Source of the DNA: Glycine soja | Taxonomy: Eukaryota; Streptophyta; Magnoliopsida; Fabales; Fabaceae | Direction of reading: 5' to 3' | NCBI RefSeq assembly: GCF_004193775.1 | Contig: NC_041008.1 | Location: forward strand, 4,852,731 to 4,916,730 | Length of the DNA stretch: 64,000 nucleotides | Shown here: in pieces, positions 39,501 through 52,800 of the stretch | Layout: each line of letters opens with the position of its first letter | How positions within the stretch are numbered: position 1 is the first letter of the stretch | Position numbers and translations under genes: made by a program | Notes under the pieces: model-generated | What the model saw: only the letters and a program-made list of their open reading frames with translations | What the model was told of the DNA's origin: nothing | Databases searched by the model: none

Positions 39501-41700
39501 TCTGAAAATTAAGTCAAAATATAATTATTTTTTCAAATGTGTTATATTGGAAAAGAGTAATAGCATACGAACATATTTGTATATATATACCTAATCAATA
39601 GCTCTAATTTTTTTTATTTAAGACTACAAACATTTTCTATGAAAATAATCTTGTCCCAATTAGAAAATTTATATATTTTTTTTCATCGCATCATACTATT
39701 TATTATATTTATAAGTTTTTTCTAGGTATAAATTAACATATAGGTGTCCATGGATATTTTTATATTGAGAAATCAACTCTAATTAGAATTTAACTCAATG
39801 CCTTTGTGTGTGTTAACTATTACCGATTTTATCCTTTTAAATTGTGTTTTTTTTCGTGGACAACTGGACATGATTAAACTAAAATTACAGTCGACATTTT
39901 TAAGGATTCACTTAAGTTAGAACTTTATTTGCACATTATTTGAAGATTAATTTTAAGTCTAAGTGAAACATATAAATTTAAGGTGATTGATAAGTCATAA
40001 ATTAAAAAATTTATAATCAAGGAAATGACATTAAGAAGCTAATTAATATTATAGTAGCTAGATAGTAATAGAGTCAAAGTAGGCCATGCAATGGTAGGCA
40101 CGACCCTCTAGAATTTCCCTAAGAATCGTTTTAGCACCTTAAAATAACCTTTGACTTCTCAATCCGAAATTCCTAAACTTGGTTTAATGAAAACAAATAC
40201 GTACCTTAAAAAAAAAATACGTATGAGTATCAGCCTAATAAAACACGTCCATAGGAAAATTAAAGAAACAAGCAAGAGGATGATTCCACTTGAAAAAAAA
40301 CTCTTGCAATGTATTCGAGTAAAAAAAATATAGAACTCCCCATTACCGCAAAAGATATATGGGTTTAAAATTTAAACAATTTGCTCAATATATTACATTA
40401 ACTTACACGCGATCAAGAGCTAATTGCATGCTGAGAAGAGATTTTTATTGAAATAATTAGTGAAAAATTAGACGGATAAACACACTCTTCAACAAGTCTC
40501 GATCCGAAAGAGACCACTCATCGTACACTGTTACTTCAACAAATTGAGACAAATTAAGCATTTACTTATCTCCAGTTTGAAGATAAGCATATTTAGATAG
40601 GCTATTTTAATCATTTACCGTCTCCGTCATTCTGCACAAAGCTAAATGCACTTTTTTCCACGAGAATAAAATAAAGTGAAAGATAGATAGAAAGAATCAT
40701 GAAGTGCCCTCCAACTTCAAAGGATAAAACAGCAACACATGGGAAAAAAAATTCAAGAGTACTACGAAGAGTACCTAAGTATTTGAGAACAGCAAATAAA
40801 CAACTCACAAGTATATATACTCGAATCCCTATCTACAATTCTAATCCATGTCATATCCCTACATTTTCTTCCTCCCGTAATCAACAACTCATTATAGTCT
40901 TGTATATAAAAAATAAACAAAAAAATAGGGAAAGTGTTGTTCTAATATCATTATCATATATATATTGTAAGAAAAAAATACATTAGCAAATTGAACGTAG
41001 AAGCTGCTTCAGAGAGATTAACCACACTCGCTGCGTATACTATGTATAACAAAACTATATATAAAGATGTTGTTTGGATAAAATTTCTATAAGTAATTAT
41101 ATGACGAAAAAAAAGTAGGTAAATAAATTAAATTCTCTCATGTTAAAATCAACTTATATACTTCAATTTTTAGAGAAATTAAATGAAAAGAACTTTTATA
41201 AAAGTTAAAATCCTGTTTGAATAAATTTCTTTGTATACGCTAGTAGGAGAAGAAATAAGAAGAATTTTTTTTTAATAAATTAACATTAGCTTTTATATAA
41301 ATTAAAAATCAATTTTTAAAAAAGTTAATTAATATGAGAGAATTTTTAAAATTTAACTTATTTATAAATTAATTTTAACTTAATAAAAAATATTTCATTT
41401 TTTCTCCTAATTTTTATCTTATAGAAGTGTTTATAGAAAAATTCAAATAAAACCATAACTAAATTAATTTTAGCAACTCAATTCATTATATCTTGTGTTG
41501 AAGAAAGGTCTAAGCATTCACGGGAACATTAATGTGCTGCTAAATAAATTGGTAGCAAAAATAGTTAGTGAAAGTGTTATCATTAACAGAACTAACATTG
41601 ATCATCACAATTAAAATTATTAATTATTGTGAAGAGAACACAAAGAGAGTTACTTAATTATATGAGCAATAATATATGTAACTAATATACCAACCAAGTC
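30526..41700. other. AT-rich intergenic sequence between XPO2 and the ERF gene
   Basis: No gene is supported. Short islands of normal complexity occur at about 32740-33240, 35700-35890 and 37740-38110, but none gives an open frame with a known domain. The 61-codon plus-strand frame at 35729-35914 has no recognisable relatives. The stretch at 36280-36770 is a decayed repeat with many TTTGAATTTGAATC-like words. A third, diverged copy of the 13.7 kb dispersed repeat lies at 39668-39760. Confidence 0.5.
39668..39760 (+). repeat. Dispersed AT-rich repeat, copy 3
   Basis: It carries catcgcatcatactatttat, TATATTTATAAGTTTTTTCTAGG and GGTGTCCATGGATATTTTT, in the same order as the copies at 13.7 and 19.6 kb but more diverged. 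Confidence 0.4.
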
Positions 41701-41740
41701 ATGAGAGCATGGGAAGAGCATTATTGATTATTACAAACTA

Positions 41741-42316
41741 CTACAAGCACGCCGTGGTGAAGGGCAGCTGGGGCGGAAGCTCAGTCTCCGGCCACGGCGT
41801 TACGTGGCGGTCGGAGGCCCACCACTTGCCGTTGAGCAGTTCTGGCAGCTCAATTTCGCCCCAGAAGTCGTCACCACCGCTGCCGTCGCAGTCGGAGGTA
41901 ATGCTGCTGCTTTTCTCCGGCGAGTCGGCGGAGGCAGCCTGGACCATCATCATGTGGGCGGCCTTGGCTGCGGCGGCCTGGATGTCCCGGGCGGTGCAGG
42001 AGGAGGGGAGCGGCGGAAGCCGGTGGACCTCGTCGGGGAAGTTGAGCTGCGCCTTGCAGCCCTTGAGGCAGTAGGCGGCAACGTCGTAGGCCTTCGCCGC
42101 CATCTCCGGCGCCGGGAAGGAGCCGAGCCATATGCGTGACTTTTTCCTCGGCTCCCGGATTTCGGAGACCCATTTGCCCCAGCGGCGCTTGCGGACGCCG
42201 CGGAAGAGCGGGTGGCGGGTGCCTCCGGCGTGAGGAGTGGCGGGCTTGTCAACGGAGCTCGTGGTAGCGGCGGTGGCGTCGTCGGGGACGCTACTGCTTG
42301 GAAGCTCTTGCTCCAT
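41741..42316 (-). CDS. DREB-type AP2/ERF transcription factor, intronless, 191 aa
   Basis: A plant transcription factor with one AP2/ERF DNA-binding domain at about residues 37-94. The domain has [18 protein letters not shown], then SRIWLGSF and [14 protein letters not shown], ending in LNFPDEV. Valine at domain position 14 and glutamate at 19 place it in the DREB subfamily, whose members usually bind CCGAC (DRE/CRT) elements. The absence of a second AP2 or B3 domain excludes AP2 and RAV types. The tail has an alanine-rich helix ([16 protein letters not shown]) and an acidic [13 protein letters not shown] patch that may activate transcription. I place it with the small A-4/A-5 type factors; which Arabidopsis gene is closest I cannot say. 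No EAR motif (DLNxxP) is visible. The gene is intronless, as usual for the family, and strikingly GC-rich. The ATG at 42316 is the first in frame and the stop is TAG at 41743-41741. Confidence 0.95.
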   Translation of the reverse strand: MEQELPSSSVPDDATAATTSSVDKPATPHAGGTRHPLFRGVRKRRWGKWVSEIREPRKKSRIWLGSFPAPEMAAKAYDVAAYCLKGCKAQLNFPDEVHRLPPLPSSCTARDIQAAAAKAAHMMMVQAASADSPEKSSSITSDCDGSGGDDFWGEIELPELLNGKWWASDRHVTPWPETELPPQLPFTTACL

Positions 42317-42384
42317 TAATCGGAGATTTTAATGTACATATCAGTAGTAACGGCTCTTGTCTCTGCAATATATTATCTTGTGAA

Positions 42385-42393
42385 TTTATAAAG
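42385..42393 (-). promoter_or_regulatory. TATA box of the ERF gene
   Basis: CTTTATAAA on the minus strand, about 70 bases upstream of the ERF start codon. It would give a transcription start near 42360 and a leader of about 45 bases. Confidence 0.6.
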
Positions 42394-42419
42394 AGTGTTT
42401 TTTGAGTTTGTTACAATGG

Positions 42420-43790
42420 CGAGCGGAGGTGAATTACGAAAATGCCCCTAAAGAGAGAGATAAAGTTAGTCGTTTTATTTTTCTACGTAAAGGACCAGCA
42501 TGCAATTAAATAAAGAGAGAGCATTGGTCCTTCACAGAACACGCGCACTACTCATGTCCTATTTGCTTCTTCTTCCTTCTACTTATTTTCCTTTTTCTTG
42601 TTCTACAATGGAAACATAATTCTGCGTTTGCGCTGCCATTTAAAACCCAAACCAAATCAATTACCATTATTTTTTTGTGGTTTTTTTATTAGCTTGGTTG
42701 GATTTTGAGCACTCTTATAAATTACCTAAATTTTCTATCATGAAGTTAAATCCTAATAAATTTAGTTAGTTTTTCTTTTTTTACTGTGAATTCATTATAT
42801 AAGATTGAAATATTGATGATTAATTTCTATTAAGAAATTTGGTTGGTTATATATTCATTTTTAGTAGTTTTTCATCTTAACTATATCTTTTTCAAAGACT
42901 CCACCTCTTTTTTTATTTTATATCAGTTAATGTTAATTGTTAATTTTTTAATTTTTATTAATAAAAAAATTCAAACTTACGAACTCTTTTTTTTTTCTTC
43001 TGCCTTTCGTCACCATACTAATCTTATAACTCCTAACATTGTATTAAATGCCAATACAAACCGGTTGTGATGTTGGCGAAAGCAATTACCTGTTAGTATA
43101 ATAATCTATCCAACTAATTGTTTTAAAAACAGACAAAAATAATTTTGAATTGTTAAAAAATAAGTAAGACTGTATTTAAATTAAGAGAACTAATAATCAG
43201 TGCGAATAAGTTTAGTAAGATATATTAAAATTAAAAAAATGTATTCATATTTTATGGAATGAAAATTAAATAAGAATACAAACAAATTTAGCCGAAATCA
43301 CGTGTGGCGTTTGTTATATACAGTTTTGGTTGAATTCGGTCAATTTTTTTTTTATTGTACCATAACATTCTCCTTAAATTAATCTTAAATATATTTTTTA
43401 CATTAGAATACGTATATCTTGGGGAGAAATTGATTTTAAAAGTTAGGCAAAGGGGATACTACATTCTTCAATTATGAAATCACGGAGTATTTAAAAGACT
43501 TATTTAAATTTCTGAGATTGATTTTGAGTGTGCTTGACAAATCATTTTCTTTTACTCTCAATATATTAATAAAATTTCTCATTTATGGACTCTATTAATA
43601 TTATAATTTATATTATAATAAAAAATTGCCTTTAATATTGTACCACTTATTTTATTTATTTCATTATTATTTTTTAAATCAAATATGTAGTCTTTAAATA
43701 AAAATTAACAAGAATTTAGAAATTACAATCATAATTACTTAAAAATATATATAAAAAATCATCCACAAAAAATATACACAATAAATCATA
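42420..43790. other. Upstream region of the ERF gene
   Basis: No coding region is supported. The first 200 bases or so presumably contain the ERF promoter; beyond that I see only AT-rich sequence. Confidence 0.5.
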
Positions 43791-44426
43791 TAGGTTTAAT
43801 TACTCATTTACTCCCTATAATTTCAAAATTTGTATTTTTTTAGTCCTTATAGTTTAAAAGTGGTTTTTTAGTCCTTATAATTTATATTTTAATTCTCTTT
43901 TAATTCCTATAGTTTGAAAGTGATATTTTTAGTTCTTATAATTTTTATTTTTATTCTATTTTAGTCCTTATAGTTTGAAAACGATCTTTTTAGTCCTTGT
44001 ATTTTATATTTTAATTATCTTGTAGTCCTTAGCATCAAAATATGAATAATATTATCAATTATAATTAACTACAAAAATATTAACAAGTAATTCATAACTA
44101 ATTTATTGCAGGATAATTTGTAATAAAAAAATAGTTGATAATTTATAACTAATTTATAGCTAATTATTTTTATATATTTTTTATAGCAAAGACTAAAAGA
44201 TAATTAAAATACAAATTATAGAAACTAAAAATATCACTTTTAAACTACAAGTAAAAAATATAATTAAAATATAAACTATAAAGACTAAAAAGATCACTTT
44301 TAAACTATAGAAACTAAAAGAAAATTAAAATATAAATTATAAGGACTAAAAAAATCACTTTCAAACTATAAGGACTAAAAGGTATAAATCATGAAATTAT
44401 ATGAATCAAATGAACAATTAAACCTA
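43791..44426. mobile_element. Large palindromic non-autonomous element (636 bp)
   Basis: The ends are inverted: taggtttaattactcattta on the left and, reverse-complemented, taggtttaattgttcatttg on the right. The arms consist of repeated 'tttagtccttatagtttgaaagtg' type units on the left and their inverse on the right. A central spacer of about 130 bases holds short direct repeats such as AATTTATAACTAATTTAT. There is no coding capacity. Such palindromes are often MULE-like non-autonomous elements in legumes; that assignment is inference, as no 9-base target duplication is clear. Confidence 0.7.
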
Positions 44427-47400
44427 TTATATAAATATGTTTTTTATATCATTTATATTTTTCAACTAGTTGAACAATTGATTTTGTTAAATGTATTTTT
44501 AATTCAACAAGTTAGCATAAAAATTTTATATTTTAGTTGTTTTTTCTAGCTAACTTGTCAACTACTTATACCTAATATATCATTCATGACCTTTTAAAAA
44601 GTATTTTTTAAGTTATTTCAATAAATTTCACAAAATAATATATATATACTATAAAACTTATGAATATTTTTTATTTAATTTATTAAATAAATACTTAAGT
44701 AAATTATTTATCCAAACAGAGCTTTAATTCATATTTGGGTATTAGAATTTAGGTTGATTATGAAATGCTTTTAGTATTATTAAAATCTATAGTTTGGTAA
44801 TTAAAATTCACTTGCATAGAACTTAGATATCCTCCAATTAACACAAATAATGATATCATTGCTACAATCAATTATGACTATATTGTATCGTTTAATTTTG
44901 CTTATGCATCACATCTTCTATTATATATAAGAAGTATATCAAGTGAAAATTTTAAAACAGATAATTATAAAATTATAAGGGACTTATCATAATTCGAAAA
45001 AAAAATAACTTTAACTGTATATTTTATATAAAAAAAAAAAATCAAATCATTACACTCTTACTTAACACTGTGTGTTAACTTGTCCAATGCTAAATTATTA
45101 TCCAATGATGATTTGTCAAAAAGCATAGTGTAACGTGTAGTTATGGAGTTGCAAAATTAGTTTATAGAAGAGATTCTTGGCCCAAATTGAAATATCAATT
45201 TTATCCATAATCATGGCCAAAATCTATCCACATTTGGTAGCTACTTTTCTTTTTCCTCCTTTTATAGCGAACATAGACTATCAAACCAACCTTTAAAAAA
45301 AATACAACAACAAACTCACGGGTGACAATTTTGGAGAAGAGACCTGAAAAGTTCAAAATTAACACCCAATTACTCTCATTTAGCTTGAGCCCGAAGCTAC
45401 ATGACACTTTCCAAAATTAAAGCAAGGCTCGATTATTTTAACCTAAACAAAAGCCAAGCAAAGTAATTAAAAACCCATAGCACAATCATGAAATGCGATT
45501 CGGAGTTCATTGTCACTTTTTTTTTCTTCTAGTCAAAAGTTGAAATAAAAATTAATTGAAGAACTATAGATGAATAGGGGGTGAAAATTGGGGAAGCAAA
45601 AACCAAAAGAGAAAAAAAAAATCCTCTCCACTGATTTAGACATTTTAACAAGCAGGTTGCAAGTTGTATTGACAAAGAAACGTGAAGTTCAAAACGAGGG
45701 GGAAACAAATTGGACCCTTCATATGATAGTGAACCAGACCGTGAGACCCACACATGCAAACGGAGCGTGGTGAACCCCACAAAATGTATCACCACTGTTT
45801 CCAAGGGTTAAGGCCTCGAGGGAAAGAAAGAGAGGTATGGACACAAACACAAAGACAATGGTTGCGCATGAAATGACCAAGATGCCCTCTAGTGAAGTCA
45901 CTTTTCTCACTTAGGTGCACGGGATTAGAGTGATTGTGTTGTTGTTCATATTCCCTTTTTGTGCTTCAAATTTTTTTTATGGGCTTTTGGTGGGTGGGGT
46001 GGACTTTTTGTTGGTGAGGGATGATGGGTTTGATATAGACAAACAAAAAGCCCATGTGTCATTGTTGTTGCCAAATGTCATCTAGTTGGCCAATTAGCTT
46101 TTGAGCATGGAGATAGAAAATTTGAAAACGATTGCTATTTTGTGGATCCCATGAACCATCTTATCTCTTTCAATTTATATTTTTCACTCCCCAATCATTA
46201 TTTTAAATTTTCAAACCCACATAATATGCTAGCAACACTTTGTCATTATGTTTTAATCTAGTTGTAGATAGCAACATACTAGTAGCTCTTGGTGAAGATT
46301 ATGTTTTTCTATCATATGTATTAGTTACATAAGTTAAAGAAAAAAAAAACGTTTTCAATGTATAACAAATAATTGTTGTAGTTTTGATATGGTAAACTCT
46401 TAATTCAAAAATTATTTTCAATATAAACTGTGTACTTAATTATAAAATATAAGATAGAAAAATCGTAATTATTATAAGAGAAAATTGTCAAATCCCATGA
46501 AAGTTTGGCTGGTCTCAAATTCGACTCATAACTTAATGATAGATTCAACTTATAAAAAGCTTAATAAGTTCATACAAAATTTAAAAGACTGTCAACTAAC
46601 ATTTTCAACAGCCAAATTTGTTTGAGCCACACACGCATACGTATATGTTTCACTTTAAATATGATGCGGCAGTAGCGATAGTATCAATATAGGTTTGGGT
46701 TGGTAGCATAATGCTCGTTTTTTATCAGTATCTTTTAATATAAAAAAATACTCATATTAGACATGCTCCTAAACCAATAGCTAGACTTAAAAAAATATTT
46801 TTTTATTAAGATATTGCAATACAATTATGAAGATATGTATATAAAGAGAGTATGTTTCCTTTGAGAACATTTATATCATGTGTGAACATCTTAATAATTC
46901 ATAATAATTATTGGATGAAAATTAAAATATTTAAATTTTCAAACTAAAATTTAATATATCATTAAAAATTTAAAAAAATTAACCAAACAATAAACAAATT
47001 TAAAAATAATAGATGATCGTCACCACTTCTATTGGCATAACCTTTGTTATCGTTGTTGTCGTCAGTGTGACCATCGTTACAACCATTATTATGATTGTTG
47101 TTGTCACTATTGTTATGGTCAATCATCACCATCATAATTTTCGTTAGCGATGGTGGTAACGACAATGACGATAAGAACATGTGTGATGGTGATAATGATA
47201 ATGAGTCAATGATAGTTTATATATTTTAATATATGATTTGTTTGGTGAATCTTTTAAAATATTTGATACTTCAATTGTTATTAATTATCTATTATCTTGA
47301 TTTTATAATTGTTATTAATTATTTTTGATATTTTAATCTTAACTATCTAGTATTTTTATTTGATAATTGTTACTAATTATTCTGATATTCTTATATAAGA

Positions 47401-49060
47401 AAATGTCCTTACAAGAGTTATATTCTCTATATATATATCTAGACGACAAATATTTTTTTTGGAAAATAATTCTACTTAATTAATATAAGAAATATGCATG
47501 ATAATTTTTTTTTCAAGTATTGAACATTTTTTATATTTAAAATTCAAACTTAAGATTACTAATTAAGTTAGTACTTGATAGTTAATTAATTATAATTAAG
47601 ACTAAGATGTTTCACAATAACTAAAAAATGGAATTTCCAATTTAACATCATGAAAACTAAGATTTGTAATACACATGCAAAGTTGTGTTTATAAGTAGTA
47701 TTAGTTTTCATATTGTAAAATTAATATATATTAAATGAATATATGAATGCATGACAAGTTGGTTAATAATGAAGTACTCATATATCTTCACTCACATCCA
47801 TATTTTTTTTTTATGGATAATTACTTACATCCAAACTCAAATTCATTTAACAAGGAAATTAGATTTTTGAAGTGATCTTTTTTCTTTTTGTGACTATCTA
47901 TTAAGTTGAAGGTAGGATTAATCCTGCGTGCCAGATAAACAACCCAAAAAAATCTGCATCTATTTAGGAAAAAGACATTCAAAATTCGTCGTATATTGAG
48001 TTTGGAATTGTGGGCACACTTAGCTGTGTCTCTTCAACTGTACCTCAATTATTATTATTAAGTGGATCCAAATGGAAAAAAAAAAAAACTTCAATTTTTT
48101 TTTGGATAGAAAACTTTCCAATTAAATTAAATACGATTTTTCTTTTCTTCCTTTTCTCCGTTTCTCGACGCTCTAAACAAAAGCAACCACAAACAGCTGA
48201 AGCCCCTGTTTCAGTGTTTCAGTTCGGATCTTGCGTACTTTAATCGAATATTGAAAGATTTGGTCAGAAAAAAAATCAAAATATTGAAAGATAAGCAAAT
48301 GTGCGCATGCAATGCAAGCCCACTAGTCTATACTCTATAGGTACCAAAAGTTCAGACTTTTTTATTATTTTTGTTTTTTTTTCAAAACAAAATACAAATA
48401 GATGATAAAATAAATTATACGTACAGTGTAATTTAACCAAAGCCATGCATGTACTTGCCATTATCATAGGGAATAAAAAATTAATACATTAATTTAAAAA
48501 TGACTACAATTAAATTAAAAAGTTATTCTTAATTCATTCAAACACAACCATACAACATTAATAATTTAATCAAACCCTCCAGAGAAGTTTGTGTGTGTTT
48601 GATGTGAATTACACAATTGTTGTATTCGTATAGATCTCACATATCTCCCGTACATGTCTATATATTAAATTAAAATATGCATGTGCAAAAAATAAATAAG
48701 CTCAATCTTGTTTAATTAAATTATTAGTACTCACTTTTATGACCGATAATATTAGTACTCACTCAATCTAATTCGAGTTTAGTTATATGTTTAATGAGAT
48801 ATTTTGAGACTGATTAATTATTCTAAAACAACTATAACTAGTCACTCAGAAAAAAAACTATAACTATTCCCGTTCACATGAGTCTTAATTAACTCATTAG
48901 TTAAAGTATATATGTAGATTAATTTATTCTACTCTTAGAAAATCTATAAAAAAAAAATAAAGGGAGATTTTGGTAAAAGAATCTGGTAATTGTAAAATAA
49001 AAAAATAAAAAAATTAGCAAATGTAAAATGAGTCTTGCTCACTAACACAGTGGCTACAAT
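44427..49060. other. AT-rich intergenic sequence
   Basis: No gene is supported. A stretch of fairly normal composition at 45530-46090 has only overlapping short frames. It shares the phrase CATGAAATGACCAA with the minus strand of the repeat at 360-985. A degenerate trinucleotide block lies at 47020-47215. Confidence 0.5.
47020..47215. repeat. Degenerate trinucleotide (GTT/GAT) repeat
   Basis: The sequence is made mostly of GTT, GTC, ATT and GAT triplets with an internal strand switch (…atcatcaccatcat… followed by …gatggtggtaacgac…). On the minus strand it yields a low-complexity Asp/Asn-rich frame, which I take as a by-product of the repeat. Confidence 0.6.
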
Positions 49061-49254
49061 TTAGGGGTGAGTAAGATTGTCCTCTAACTCAACCTAGTCT
49101 AAAATTGATATATTACAACTATAAATAAGTTGACCGAATCTTATCTCAATATATCCGATATTAATTAGATCAAATTCAAATTTAAGCAAATAATCCTAAA
49201 ATGAATTTAGGTCGAATAGGGATAAAAATAAACCCTTCCCAGACTCACCCCTAA
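49061..49254. mobile_element. Small MITE-like element (194 bp)
   Basis: The terminal inverted repeats are ttaggggtgagt at the left and actcacccctaa at the right, a perfect 12-base match. The interior is noncoding. Size and structure fit a MITE. The outer TTA/TAA may include a TA target duplication, as in Stowaway-type elements, but palindromic ends make this ambiguous. Confidence 0.7.
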
Positions 49255-52205
49255 TCCAACCTACTCCATTATAAAGAAAATTGATAAAAGAGCCAAAATC
49301 TATAAACTAAATTTTGCCTATTTTTGTAGGTTTGTTTTCCAGTTACTTGTTATATTTTTATTGGTTAATGAAAACAATAATACATTTCATCTTTTATGAA
49401 AACAATAAAAACGTGTCACATGGCGGTCAACATTACTTGCTAACGATCAACATCCAACTGTAACATATTAAATTAATATTGCAGGATTTTATAAAATAGA
49501 AGAACTCAATTCATAAATTAAATTATTGGAGAACCAAATCCGAAATTGGAGTGGAGGATAAAAATACGATTTTACCTTATATCTATTTAGTTATTGGGAC
49601 CAGTGAAAATGTTGGTCGACAAAAACTCAGGGCAAAAGAAGGCTTCATATAGGCAAGAACCATTAACCAAAAATAGTATACCTTTAAAAAATAAAAAGAG
49701 AGAATATTGAAAAGTGGGAAGAGTAAAAGCATCACTTTCCAAATTATGAATTATAGTTTATAATACAAAAAAAATTAAATTAAATTACCACTCTTCTCGC
49801 ATAAATTGATTGTAACTATCCGTATTTTCTGAACGAGGATTCCAACCTGTCTCCGGTACTCTGTCTACAACCCGAAGGGACGTGCCAAAACATATATAAT
49901 GGTAATAGTTGAGATAACTATTAATCATATTATTTCCTGCAATAATTGATTTAACTAAACGATAAATAATTATATGCTTAAATCAATTCAATAATTAATT
50001 TATTGTGAATTTTATTTATCTGACAGAAAATCTGTGCTTATCATTTGTGTTTTGTTTCTACAACGTATTTTGAAAAAGAAAATTTGTCTGGTTTTCATAT
50101 TCTCAAAATAAATTAAAAACATAACTAAATTATTTTACATAAACGAGACAGTTCAATTAAAAGAAAAAAGAAAATAATACTATTGATTGATATTATATAA
50201 GTCATATACAACCATATAACTTAATGAAAAAATGCAAACAGACTCTACACTTTAGAGGAAAATTACTTTGAAAAATCTTCTAATAGTTTCATTCCCATGA
50301 AAATTCTTAATAAATTCCAGAACAAATATCATCAAATACAAAAAAAAAAAAATCTTTATATTAAGTAGTCACAGACTCACAGGTAGAAATTATATATGTA
50401 CCACAGTATCAGTAAAAAGAAAGGTAGAAATATATGTTAAAAACTTCAATTTTGAAAAACTAAAAATAAGTACTATATTATTACTCTATTTAATAAAAGG
50501 AAAACATATCTAAGTCAATTATCTATTTTCTCAAACAGCCATCAAACTATTGAATATTTTGACTTTCTAAGACAAGTTCTTTCATCAGTTCATGAATGAC
50601 TCAACAAACTCCCCAACGCTTAACACAACATGGTCCAGCACCTAAACATATAGACCTACTGTGCCTAGGATTCTAGGACCAGGACATCATTTTATAGTTG
50701 ATACTAACAGGAGTGCCAACAACTCACAAGGCATGCCATAACCATCATAATAATGAAAACAAACTCAAAAAATCATATGAGAACGAAGAATTGCTTAATT
50801 ACCCCCATGTGACAGTGGAAGTGTATGTTTGGTTTAACATTTCGAATCCTCATCCACCGGTAAATTGTTGTCCAAATTAACGTTGAAGCAACTAATGACG
50901 TCCATCCAAACACACGACGAATATATATAACTTGATTTTGGCCTAACACACTTTGGTGATATTAAAAGCTATAAGCTTAGTGCATCTTTGTGAGTTGATG
51001 TTTCGAAAGAAATTTGCATGATTCCAAGGCAAAAATACAAAAGACTCAAGTTTGTTGCTTCTGAGTGTTTTATTTATTGGAAAGAGTAAAAATTGGTGAC
51101 AATTTGAAAACAAACATACCCTAGAGTGACATAGAGAATGGAAGATAGTGAATGGAGACACCATAAAAAGAAATATAATTAGAATAGAATAAATTAAAAT
51201 ATTATTTTATTGATTAAGTATTTAGAACAAAAGCTTAATTCTATTATTTAGAAAAATAACAGAATAGAGTGAGTTATATTTTTAATTTTATATTACCAAT
51301 ACTTTAAAAACACTTCATATTTTATTTGTTTTATGTTCTTATGCATTATTTTATCATAATCCTAAAATTGAGTCAACAAATAAAGTAAAAAAAAAATTAA
51401 TACATAAAATCATGTGTCGTATTTTATTTTTTACATTTTAAAGTATTTTTTTAAAAAATGTAGCATAATACATTAGACTCTTTTTTGGCATACTTTGGTT
51501 GGTTATTATGATTCTTAAAATATTCTATGCTCAAGGCAAAAAAAAAAAAAGGGAGAAGAGGATGAGGCATAAGAGGAAAAAGTGAGACACAAAACAGGCA
51601 AAGTAATGTGGGAAGCAAAAAATAATATAATAAAATAAATATTTTTTTGTACGGCATATATAAAATAAATATAATAAGGTTAAAAATGTCAATGCATAAT
51701 AAAATATTTGGCCTCATCACATTTCTCTCAGATTGGGGAAAAAATGATTTAAATAATGTAGTAGAAAGAATCTCATTCCATTTTTTTTATTTAATGAGCT
51801 ACATCCTAATTTACAAAATTCAAACAATAGTAGTATCCCTAACCTTCCCATTCTACCTCCCTTCATTCCATCTTCCGCTTTCAATCTAAACACAATTTAA
51901 GTGTCCCTTTATTTTATATCACAGTTCAATAAAAAAACTGTCTATCCAAACCATATATATATAGGAGTATATATTTAGAAAGATAATATCAACTCACTTT
52001 TTAATATATTTTGTGACCAACATACACTTTTGCACATACTTTTTATTCTATTATTAATTAAAATTTACTAAAAATTACATATTTTTTTAAGATCACTTCT
52101 TATTTAATTAATTTCTCTCATAATTTTATAATTTTTACAATAGATTATGTTAAAGAATATTATTAACGTTTATCTTTCAACAAATTTTGACTAATAATAA
52201 AGAAT
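49255..52205. other. AT-rich intergenic sequence
   Basis: Only short, unsupported frames. I see no repeat boundary, RNA gene or promoter that I would name. Confidence 0.55.
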
Positions 52206-52800
52206 ATATGATAGAACATATGTAATTAATGAAAATCTTTTATATTTAATAAATATCTTCCATATTATGTTAGACAATATTGAGTTATAAATTAGTTAAC
52301 GACTTTTCTCAACTCTAACCTAGCTTGTAGCCTTGACATTAAGGAATGACACAAAACAAATTTCCTTTGTGGCGTTGGCCTAGGTTTCTCTCCTCCACCA
52401 AGCCTTCATTCCTACCACTTCTCTTTTCTTTCTTGCGTTCCCCTCCTCCTTGTTCGTCACCCTCAATGGCCGCCCAACCCAAGTTTCACCTGGCTTTAGT
52501 AATCACCAATGTGAAATTCCTCATACCAGTCACGTTAGACAATGAAATTCCTCACCTGGTGTTATTTTAGGATTTCACGGACAGTCTCAACTTATGAAAA
52601 CCTCCTGACTATAGGGATGTGATAGAATATATGTAATTAATGAAAATCTTTTATATTTGATGAATATCTTCCATATTACATTAGGCAATATTAAGTTATA
52701 AATTAGTTAAAAAGTCTCCTAAACTCTAGCGCTTGTAGTCTTGAGATCAGCTTGTATCAATGTATATTATGTAGACAAAGGAACTAGAAATGACACGAAA
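52206..52800. repeat. Pair of direct repeats around a coding-like insert
   Basis: About 100 bases from 52210 (atgtaattaatgaaaatctt … ATATCTTCCATATTA … TTATAAATTAGTTA) recur with mismatches from 52621. Both copies then run into a CTTGTAG.CTTGA phrase and a diverged TGACACAAAACAAATTTCC / TGACACGAAAAAGATTTCC phrase. Between them, 52370-52570 is GC-richer and CT-rich, with a 74-codon plus-strand frame (52346-52570) that I do not recognise. The repeats may be LTR fragments or an old local duplication. Confidence 0.6.

Noticed and set aside
41709..42252. Several long frames opposite to or overlapping the ERF gene
   Set aside because: They are by-products of GC-rich sequence; only the frame with the AP2 domain shows a conserved protein.
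46962..47180. Asp/Asn-rich 72-codon frame
   Set aside because: It is explained by a degenerate trinucleotide repeat and has no complex protein sequence.
50840..50860. TTCGAATCC word as a possible tRNA B box
   Set aside because: No matching A box, acceptor stem or cloverleaf could be drawn around it.
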